Source: PWPR01 sp964497955
GTDB taxonomy: Bacteria; Bacillota; UBA994; PWPR01
Reading direction: 5' to 3'
Assembly: GCA_964497955.1 (NCBI GenBank)
Contig: CAZCFQ010000054.1
Coordinates: 1-12,468, forward strand
Length of the DNA stretch: 12,468 nt
Shown: positions 7,123 to 12,468 of the stretch, piece by piece
Layout: each line of letters starts with the position of its first letter
Position numbering within the stretch: position 1 is the stretch's first letter
Notes under the pieces: model-generated
What the model was told of the DNA's origin: nothing
Databases searched by the model: none
The model's input: only the letters and a program-made list of their open reading frames with translations
Position numbers and translations under genes: made by a program

Positions 7123-8042
7123 TGGGAAGCTTAAATGATTTAATTTTTTCAACTAACTTTTTTTATTCAATAATAAGAGTTACTACACCCATTATACTAG
7201 CAGCTATGGGAGCTTTAATTTCAGATAGAGCGGGTATTGTTAATATTGCTCTTGAAGGGATAATGCTTATGGCAGCTCTTAGTGGAGTAATTTTTAGTGC
7301 TTTTACAGAAAGTGCTTTAATTGGCTTTGTTTTAGCTCTATTTACCGGGGTATTAATGGCACTGATATTAGCATACTTTACATTGGAGTTAAAAACTCAT
7401 GTTATTTTAGGCGGTATTGCCTTAAACCTATTTGCTACGGGAGGGTCTGTTTTTATCCTTTATGTAGTATCTGGAGACAAAGGAACTTCAGCATCATTAG
7501 CTTCAGAAATAATGCCAAGGATAGACTTACCTTTAATTAAAGACATTCCAATTTTAGGAGAAATTATTTCTGGTCACAATATAATAACATACATGGCACT
7601 TTTATCAATTGTAGGACTTTATCTTATGTTAAACAAAACTAGGTTAGGTAGAAAGATTCGCGCTGTTGGAGAAAACAAAGACGCTGCGGAGTCAGTTGGA
7701 ATTAATGTTAAAAGAATTCAGTATTTAGCACTAAGCTTAAGTGGAGTTTTTGCAGGAATGGGTGGCGCATTTTTATCAATGGGTTATGTTTCTTGGTTTT
7801 CTAGGAATATGTCAGCAGGTAGAGGTTGGATTGCACTAGCTGCTGAAGCAATGGGACGAGGAAATGTAATTGGAACTAGTTTAACATCGCTATTATTTGG
7901 TGTAACTAGTGCTTTAGCTAATACATTACAGGTTATGAATTTCCCAAATGAAATAGTTAATACGATTCCCTACATTGCTACAGTTTTAGGTTTAACTATT
8001 TATTCAATTCAAAAGTATAAGAGTAAGGATAAGGTGGATTAA
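7122..8042 (+). CDS. ABC transporter permease, BPD_transp_2 family, nucleoside type (NupQ/NupC-like)
   Basis: This 306-residue second permease should form the membrane channel as a heterodimer with its upstream partner. It shows TPIILAAMGALISDRAGIVNIALEGIMLM at about 22-50, which is characteristic of the family, followed by further hydrophobic helices and the coupling-loop region LGRKIRAVGENKDAAESVGINV. The C-terminal half contains GVFAGMGGAFLSMGY and the AAEAMGRGNVIG stretch that is typical of the shorter permease in NupPQ-type pairs. AAAGGAGG at 7105-7112 precedes the ATG, and TAATG joins it to the previous gene. The nucleoside hydrolase ATG directly abuts its stop codon. The importer is complete: lipoprotein, ATPase and two permeases. 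Confidence 0.93.
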   Translation: MGSLNDLIFSTNFFYSIIRVTTPIILAAMGALISDRAGIVNIALEGIMLMAALSGVIFSAFTESALIGFVLALFTGVLMALILAYFTLELKTHVILGGIALNLFATGGSVFILYVVSGDKGTSASLASEIMPRIDLPLIKDIPILGEIISGHNIITYMALLSIVGLYLMLNKTRLGRKIRAVGENKDAAESVGINVKRIQYLALSLSGVFAGMGGAFLSMGYVSWFSRNMSAGRGWIALAAEAMGRGNVIGTSLTSLLFGVTSALANTLQVMNFPNEIVNTIPYIATVLGLTIYSIQKYKSKDKVD

Positions 8043-8972
8043 ATGAAGAAAATAATTATTGATTGCGATCCTGGACATGACGATGCCATAGCAATTATGC
8101 TAGCTTTGGCTCATAGTGATAAGTTAAGTGTAAAACTTATTACAACTATTGGCGGCAACCAGACATTAGAAAAAGTTACAACTAATGCATTGAAGGTATT
8201 AGAATTTTTAAAAAGTGATATAAAAGTAGCTAAGGGAGCCGACAGACCTCTTATTAGACCACTAAGAGTAGCACCAGAAGCTCATGGAGATAGTGGGATG
8301 GATGGCCCAATACTACCTAAACCAACAAAAAAGGCATTACCAAATGCAATAGAAGAAATGGCTAGAATAATTAATAATTCAAAAGAAAAGATTACACTAG
8401 TTCCAATAGGACCACTGACTAATATTGCATTGTTAATCAAGACACATCCAGAATGTTTAGATAATATTGAAGAGATTTCTTTCATGGGTGGAGGTATTAG
8501 TGTAGGAAATGTTACAAGTGCAGCAGAATTTAATATCTATGTTGACCCAGAAGCTGCTGATATAGTTTTTTCTAGTGGTTTACCTTTAGTAATGAGTGGA
8601 TTAGATGTTACTAATAAAGCTTACATATTAGAAAAAGAATACGAGATATTAAAAAATAGAGGTAAAGTGTCTAAACTTGTAGGCCAGTTATTAGATTTTT
8701 ATAGTATCTATGGTAAGATGCATGGATATACAGGTAATGCTATGCATGACCCTTGTGCAGTTGCTTACTTATTAGATCCCACACTCTTTAGCCATAAAGA
8801 ATATTATGTAAAAGTGATTACAGATAGCCAAGAATGTAGAGGTATGACCTTGGCAGATAAAAGACCGAAACCAGAGCTTGATAGTAATGTAAAAGTATTA
8901 CTTGATGTAGATAGAGTGAGGTTTAGAGACTTTTTATTTAACTCATTAAGTATATTAGATGAGAGAATTTAG
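8043..8972 (+). CDS. Inosine-uridine preferring nucleoside hydrolase family protein (ribonucleoside hydrolase)
   Basis: Members hydrolyse the N-glycosidic bond of ribonucleosides to give a free base and ribose. The 309-residue length is normal. The Ca-binding signature is at 7-15, DCDPGHDDA, with D9, D13 and D14. Other conserved blocks are VPIGPLTNIALL, the FMGGG segment, AAEFNIYVDPEAA (ribose contacts), and NAMHDPCAVAYL with H235 and the fourth metal ligand D236. All expected catalytic residues are present. The AAGGTGG ribosome binding site at 8031-8037 lies 5 nt before the ATG. The gene follows the permeases without a gap and is the likely source of ribose for the ribokinase. Base preference (purine or pyrimidine) cannot be read from sequence alone. 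Confidence 0.94.
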   Translation: MKKIIIDCDPGHDDAIAIMLALAHSDKLSVKLITTIGGNQTLEKVTTNALKVLEFLKSDIKVAKGADRPLIRPLRVAPEAHGDSGMDGPILPKPTKKALPNAIEEMARIINNSKEKITLVPIGPLTNIALLIKTHPECLDNIEEISFMGGGISVGNVTSAAEFNIYVDPEAADIVFSSGLPLVMSGLDVTNKAYILEKEYEILKNRGKVSKLVGQLLDFYSIYGKMHGYTGNAMHDPCAVAYLLDPTLFSHKEYYVKVITDSQECRGMTLADKRPKPELDSNVKVLLDVDRVRFRDFLFNSLSILDERI

Positions 8973-10338
8973 AAAAATGGATATTATTAAATATAATAAA
9001 CAATTAGTAGAAGGGGCAAAAGTTAAAATTGTATATGAAAGGGAAGAAGATTGGACGCAATCAGACTCCACAAAAATAAATGATGATCATATTAAAACAC
9101 TTTGGTATTCAAAAGCTCCTGGTTCTGGTGCACCAGCTTCTGTTTTAGCAGGAGCAATACAAGCTACTAGGAATTTAGGGTATAATGTAGATGAAGCTAG
9201 TAAAATATTTTTTAAATACAAGGATAGTGAAGACATTACACTTTTAGCAGAGAATTTATCATATATTTTCTATTTACTTAATAACGCTAAGAAAGATGAA
9301 AATAGTGATTATTGGAACTATACAGTATATAGCTCACTTGATCAATACTTAAGCAGTTTGCCAAAAGGACTTGATATTAATAAAAAGGTTTTTGATATAG
9401 AAGAAAAAATATACTATGGTTGGATAGGTCAAATCGCAGCTGGTTCATTAGGGACAGCACTAGAAGGCTATTCAAGAAAAAGAATAAATGAAAAATTCAA
9501 AAAAATTGATAAGTATTTAAAACCAATAAGTACATATAACGATGACTTAACTTTTCAAATAGCTTTAATGGCAGCCCTTGATGAAAAAGGTAAAGATATT
9601 ACTTCAGCTGATATAGCTAAAAGCTGGGTAGGGTTGATACCTTTTGGATGGTCTGCAGAGGATATCGCTTTGAAAAATTTAAGACTTGGTATATATCCTC
9701 CAGAAAGCGGATTAAGATCAAATCCATACAGGGAATGGATTGGAGGACAAATGAGAGGGTCAATTTGTGGTATGATTAACCCAGCAAGACCATTAGCTGC
9801 AGCAAAGCTAGCTTATATTGACGGTCAGGTTTCTCATCACAACAACGGTATTTTAGGAGAAGTATTTAATGCTGTAATGACTTCGATTGCCTTTTATGCA
9901 AAAGATGTTAATGAAATAATTGAAAAATCAATTAAATATATTCCAAGTGACAGTCAATATTACAAGGTAATAACAGATGCATATAAGATAACTTTGCAAA
10001 GTGCAACTTATATGGAAGCTATAAAAAAGCTAGAGGAAGAGTTTTATGCATACAATCTTGTTCATGCATATCCAAATATCGCTATAGAAATAGCTTCATT
10101 AGTCTATGGAGATGGGGATTTTTCCAAAACGATTGATCTTTTAGCAAGAGCAGGGTTAGATGTTGATTGTAATGCAGCTCAAGTAGGTAATATCTTAGGA
10201 GTGTTGAATAAAAATGTGCCAAAAGTATGGAGTGATCCTTTAAGAGATAGTTTTAAAACTTATTTAAGAAAGTATAAGGAAGTTTCTATTAAAGAGGTTA
10301 GTAATTGGACTTTTAAGTTAAGTAAAGATATAAGATAA
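8959..10338 (+). CDS. ADP-ribosylglycohydrolase (ARH/DraG) family protein
   Basis: The 459-residue protein carries an ARH-type fold from about residue 145 onward. Motifs are GQIAAGSLGTALEGY with G162 at its centre, the first metal site N194-D195-D196, SHHNNG with H293-H294, and the second metal site GLDVDCNAAQVGNILG with D401, D403 and N405. Known family members use two Mg ions to cleave ADP-ribosyl bonds or related glycosides. About 140 N-terminal residues have no motif that I recognise. Its place after a nucleoside hydrolase suggests that it acts on a ribosylated compound in salvage; the substrate is unknown. The start is uncertain: ATG 8959 overlaps the previous gene by 14 nt, ATG 8977 lies 4 nt after its stop, and neither has a good Shine-Dalgarno. 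Confidence 0.85.
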   Translation: MREFRKMDIIKYNKQLVEGAKVKIVYEREEDWTQSDSTKINDDHIKTLWYSKAPGSGAPASVLAGAIQATRNLGYNVDEASKIFFKYKDSEDITLLAENLSYIFYLLNNAKKDENSDYWNYTVYSSLDQYLSSLPKGLDINKKVFDIEEKIYYGWIGQIAAGSLGTALEGYSRKRINEKFKKIDKYLKPISTYNDDLTFQIALMAALDEKGKDITSADIAKSWVGLIPFGWSAEDIALKNLRLGIYPPESGLRSNPYREWIGGQMRGSICGMINPARPLAAAKLAYIDGQVSHHNNGILGEVFNAVMTSIAFYAKDVNEIIEKSIKYIPSDSQYYKVITDAYKITLQSATYMEAIKKLEEEFYAYNLVHAYPNIAIEIASLVYGDGDFSKTIDLLARAGLDVDCNAAQVGNILGVLNKNVPKVWSDPLRDSFKTYLRKYKEVSIKEVSNWTFKLSKDIR

Positions 10339-10348
10339 GAGGTTTTTT

Positions 10349-10831
10349 ATGAAGCTAACAAAATTAATAGGTGCAATTTTAATCGTATTATTAATATTTT
10401 TATTTCAAAATATTGATTTATTCTTAGAAGAGCCAGTAGATGATACACTAGAAAGTGTAGAGAGTATAGAAGTTTTTGAAGAAGAGAGTTATTCAAACCC
10501 CTATTATGTAGCAGCATATATTTTTAAATTTGATAAACTGCCACCAAACTATATAACTAAAGAAGAAGCACAAGAATTAGGCTGGTTAAGCCATGAAGGG
10601 AACTTGTGGGAAGTAACTGAAAATAGGAGTATAGGTGGAAATCGGTTTTATAACCGTGAGGGTCTCTTGCCAGAAGAATCAGGTCGAAAATGGTATGAAT
10701 GCGATGTCAATTATGAAGGTGGATATAGAGGTGCTCAAAGATTAGTGTACTCAAACGATGGCTTAATATATTACACAGAAGATCATTATGAAAGTTTTTT
10801 TGAGATTACTAGGGAGCAAGTTATAAAATGA
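10349..10831 (+). CDS. Barnase-like guanyl-specific ribonuclease with N-terminal membrane/signal segment
   Basis: Residues about 60-155 align with Bacillus barnase without gaps, at a constant offset of 44. Barnase K27, E73, R83, R87 and H102 correspond to K71, E117, R127, R131 and H146 here, so the whole catalytic set is present. NYITKEEAQELGW, SIGG, NREGLLP and EDHYESF are recognisable family blocks. An active endoribonuclease cleaving single-stranded RNA after G is expected. Residues 6-19 are strongly hydrophobic and an acidic linker follows (27-46). I see no clear signal peptidase site, so the protein may be secreted or membrane-anchored facing outward. AAGAGG (10337-10342) lies 6 nt before the ATG, only 10 nt after the previous stop. 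The stop overlaps the inhibitor start as ATGA, the expected coupling with its antidote. Confidence 0.93.
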   Translation: MKLTKLIGAILIVLLIFLFQNIDLFLEEPVDDTLESVESIEVFEEESYSNPYYVAAYIFKFDKLPPNYITKEEAQELGWLSHEGNLWEVTENRSIGGNRFYNREGLLPEESGRKWYECDVNYEGGYRGAQRLVYSNDGLIYYTEDHYESFFEITREQVIK

Positions 10832-11484
10832 GAATTATTTTAGATGGCAAAAAGATGTTAGAAAAAGACCAAACACATAAGTATATAAGGACTAAGTTTA
10901 ATTTTTCTAAATATTATGGTAATAATCTGGATGCTTTGTGGGATATGTTAACAACGATTCACAAAAAAGTTGATGTGCAGTTTATTAATGTAGACTTTTA
11001 TAAAAAAAACTCAAGCTATAAAGAGAAATTAATAGATCTCTTTAGTGAAGCCAGTAAGGTTAATGAATTTTTAAATGTAGAGTTTGTAAACGAGGCATTT
11101 CTTTCTAAGGAGGAAAACATAATGAAGTTTAATTGGGTTACTATTATGGTAAATGATATGAAAGAATCAATAAGCTTTTATAATGAAATTTTGGGGCTAC
11201 CTGTTAAAAGAAGATTTAAGTCTGGTAAAGATTCAGAAATTTGTTTTTTAGGAGATGGAGAAACCCAAGTAGAATTAATTCATAGTCAGGGAATGAATGA
11301 ATCAAAGCACACACTAGATATTTCACTAGGATTTGTAGTAGATTCACTAGAAGAAGCAATAGGAATGTTAGTTGAGCAAGGAATAGAAATTTTTCAAGGC
11401 CCGTTTAGTCCAAATGATCACATAAAGTATCTATTTATTCTAGACCCTAATGGAGTCAAGATTCAATTAGCTGAAATGTCATAA
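10828..11484 (+). CDS. Barstar-like ribonuclease inhibitor fused to a VOC/glyoxalase-like domain
   Basis: Residues 1-95 resemble barstar: YYGNNLDALWDML at 29-41 keeps Y29, D35, W38 and D39 at the same numbers as in barstar, and E74 in LFSEASK matches barstar E76. These residues block the barnase active site, so this is the cognate inhibitor and should be cytoplasmic. Residues 99-218 are a VOC (vicinal oxygen chelate) domain: VTIMVNDMKESISFYNEILGLPV near the start and LDPNGVKIQLAE at the end. Only one of the four usual metal ligands (E149) is evident; W103, S166 and Q213 stand about where His, His and Glu are common. The start overlaps the RNase stop by 4 nt. A strong internal ribosome binding site and ATG at residue 99 could also give a free VOC protein. 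The terminator begins within the stop codon. Confidence 0.9.
   Translation: MRIILDGKKMLEKDQTHKYIRTKFNFSKYYGNNLDALWDMLTTIHKKVDVQFINVDFYKKNSSYKEKLIDLFSEASKVNEFLNVEFVNEAFLSKEENIMKFNWVTIMVNDMKESISFYNEILGLPVKRRFKSGKDSEICFLGDGETQVELIHSQGMNESKHTLDISLGFVVDSLEEAIGMLVEQGIEIFQGPFSPNDHIKYLFILDPNGVKIQLAEMS
11107..11124 (+). promoter_or_regulatory. Internal Shine-Dalgarno and in-frame ATG at the barstar/VOC junction
   Basis: AAGGAGG at 11107-11113 is followed 8 nt later by ATG at 11122-11124, in the same frame as the barstar domain and exactly where a VOC domain normally begins. No stop separates the two domains. This arrangement would support independent translation of the VOC domain in addition to the 218-residue fusion. 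Confidence 0.7.
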
Positions 11485-11513
11485 AAAAAGCCCTCCATTT
11501 GGAAGGCTTTTTT
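11484..11513 (+). terminator. Bidirectional intrinsic terminator between convergent genes
   Basis: A hairpin with stem AAAAAAGCCCTCC, loop ATTT and complementary GGAAGGCTTTTTT (one C-A mismatch) has an A-tract on one side and a T-tract on the other. It can therefore end transcription from both directions. It starts at the last base of the barstar-VOC stop codon and lies 3 nt from the stop of the minus-strand lipoprotein gene. Confidence 0.92.
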
Positions 11514-11515
11514 GC

Positions 11516-12070
11516 TTATTCTTCTAAATCATCTGGATAATTAAAAGTTTGTATTACTTCATCTGTTTCAAAGTCTATTAATTTAAGAGTATTTGTTTTC
11601 TCTTGACCTGTAATTTGATGATAAGTCCCTATGTTAGAAGCAATTATTACTAGTAGTTGATCTCCAATTTCCTCATCAGCTTCAAAAGATTCTTTATCAA
11701 CTATAATTTCAATATTTCTAAATTCTGGGTCGTAATTTATTTCATTAATATATTCAGTTTGTTCTCCTCCAACTAACTCCTCCATAAATAAGTCAAACTG
11801 TTCACTGAATTGATCTTTAATATAATTATAAGTAGACTCTTCCATACTTACACTAATAGTTCCATCATCATTTAATGTTGCTTTTGTAAAGCCTTCATTT
11901 TGTTGTAAAAACAGAGATTCACTAAAATTATCTGGATCTTCCGTAACCATTTCAATTGGCCATACTAATGATATAATTTCTTCATCAGCTTTTTGATCTC
12001 TATCACATCCAGCAAGAGCAGTTCCTAGAATCATTACTAAAACTACTGCGGCTGCTACAATTCTTTTCAT
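11516..12070 (-). CDS. Putative lipoprotein of unknown function
   Basis: This 184-residue protein has a standard lipoprotein signal peptide: MKR, a hydrophobic core, and lipobox L-A-G-C with the acylated cysteine at residue 22. The mature part is rich in Asp and Glu, mixes predicted strands and helices, and carries no motif that I recognise. It should be anchored to the outer face of the membrane. GAGGAG at 12079-12084 lies 8 nt before the ATG, and a promoter is seen upstream on the same strand. It is convergent with the salvage operon and shares its terminator, so a functional link is not implied. The reading frame is well supported by signal peptide, ribosome binding site, promoter and terminator; the function is unknown. 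Confidence 0.88.
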   Translation of the reverse strand: MKRIVAAAVVLVMILGTALAGCDRDQKADEEIISLVWPIEMVTEDPDNFSESLFLQQNEGFTKATLNDDGTISVSMEESTYNYIKDQFSEQFDLFMEELVGGEQTEYINEINYDPEFRNIEIIVDKESFEADEEIGDQLLVIIASNIGTYHQITGQEKTNTLKLIDFETDEVIQTFNYPDDLEE

Positions 12071-12114
12071 TATTAATTCTCCTCAAATCATATTAACTTT
12101 TAATCCTACAATTA

Positions 12115-12142
12115 AGAATATCACAAAATTAAGTCATTTCAA
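12115..12142 (-). promoter_or_regulatory. Promoter of the minus-strand lipoprotein gene
   Basis: On the minus strand TTGAAA (12137-12142) and TATTCT (12115-12120) are 16 nt apart. TGA directly before the -10 gives an extended -10 (TGN). The transcript start would fall about 40 nt before the lipoprotein start codon. Confidence 0.55.
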
Positions 12143-12201
12143 AAGTTATTAAATATTAAGACTACCAAATCCAAAAAATTGAACATTTACAGTTTATATA
12201 A

Positions 12202-12381
12202 GGTCAAACACGACTGGAATCTAAAGTTATTGTAATGGTAGATGCATACCAAGCGATGGTTTCAGCAAGACCATATAAAAAGAAGTTGTCAAAAGAAGAG
12301 GCTATAGCAGAACTTAGAAAAAACAAAGGCAAACAATTTGATGCAACTTTAGTAGAGATATTTATTAACAAGGTTTTATAA
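12202..12381 (+). pseudogene. C-terminal remnant of an HD-GYP domain protein
   Basis: The frame ending with TAA at 12379-12381 encodes about 59 residues. VDAYQAMVSARPYKK, KEEAIAELRKNKGKQFD and the closing LVEIFINKVL match the last part of HD-GYP phosphohydrolase domains, which usually degrade cyclic di-GMP or related nucleotides. The HD and GYP catalytic motifs would lie further upstream and are absent, and an in-frame stop (12199-12201) blocks extension. An ATG at 12235 exists, but no convincing ribosome binding site precedes it. It is best read as the decayed 3' end of a gene whose 5' part was lost. The rest of 12071-12201 holds only the opposite-strand promoter and leader as far as I can see. 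Confidence 0.75.
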
Positions 12382-12388
12382 AATAAAG

Positions 12389-12420
12389 AAGGAATCAGCT
12401 TAAAAGTAGGCTGATTCCTT
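12389..12420 (+). terminator. Intrinsic terminator downstream of the HD-GYP remnant
   Basis: AAGGAATCAGC (12389-12399) and GCTGATTCCTT (12410-12420) form a perfect 11-bp stem around a 10-nt loop. A short T-rich run (TTTAAAGTTTTT) follows or overlaps the end of the stem. It lies 8 nt after the remnant's stop, as expected for the original gene's terminator. I see nothing further in 12421-12468. Confidence 0.75.
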
Positions 12421-12468
12421 TAAAGTTTTTTAACATTTTTGGTTTGCAAAAAACTCGTTAATATCTAA

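Noticed and set aside
10349..11484. RNase/inhibitor pair as a contact-dependent or polymorphic toxin system
   Set aside because: The RNase is short and lacks delivery domains such as YD repeats, LXG or WXG regions. It sits in a metabolic operon, so a nutritional role is more likely, though a competition role is not excluded.
1..12468. CRISPR arrays, insertion sequences, tRNA or rRNA genes
   Set aside because: No regularly spaced repeats, transposase fragments, cloverleaf-like sequences or rRNA segments were seen.

Overview
The window is AT-rich DNA with strong Shine-Dalgarno sequences of the AGGAGG type, sigma-A-like promoters, lipoprotein signal peptides and gene families typical of Gram-positive bacteria. 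This points to a low-GC Firmicute, probably a clostridial-type anaerobe. The lineage is an inference; no rRNA or other marker gene is present.

Layout. At the left edge (1-1244, minus strand, running off the window) is a CmpB-family membrane protein with an unusual cupin-like C-terminal domain. A divergent intergenic region follows, with a good promoter and tandem LacI-type operators. From 1411 to 11484 ten plus-strand genes are packed with overlaps or very short gaps, so they probably form one operon of about 10 kb. They are, in order: a LacI/RbsR-type repressor, ribokinase, a BMP-family lipoprotein, a two-domain ABC ATPase, two permeases (a NupNOPQ/BmpA-NupABC-type nucleoside importer), an inosine-uridine-type nucleoside hydrolase, an ADP-ribosylglycohydrolase-family protein, a barnase-like ribonuclease, and a barstar-like inhibitor fused in frame to a VOC/glyoxalase-like domain. 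A hairpin at 11484-11513 ends the operon and also serves the convergent minus-strand lipoprotein gene (11516-12070). The right edge holds an HD-GYP C-terminal remnant with its own terminator.

How the genes may work together (inference). An exported or membrane-anchored barnase-like RNase would break down RNA outside the cell. Further dephosphorylation, by enzymes not seen here, would give nucleosides. The lipoprotein and ABC transporter would import these, the nucleoside hydrolase would release ribose, and ribokinase would make ribose-5-phosphate. The LacI-family protein would sense ribose or a related ligand. The barstar-like domain would protect the cytoplasm from the RNase. The ADP-ribosylglycohydrolase-like protein could extend the pathway to another ribosyl conjugate.

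Most notable points: a barnase/barstar pair inside a nucleoside-salvage operon; a barstar-VOC fusion with a strong internal ribosome binding site and in-frame ATG exactly at the domain junction; a repressor gene whose only sensible start codon is AUA; and a membrane-protein/cupin fusion at the left edge.
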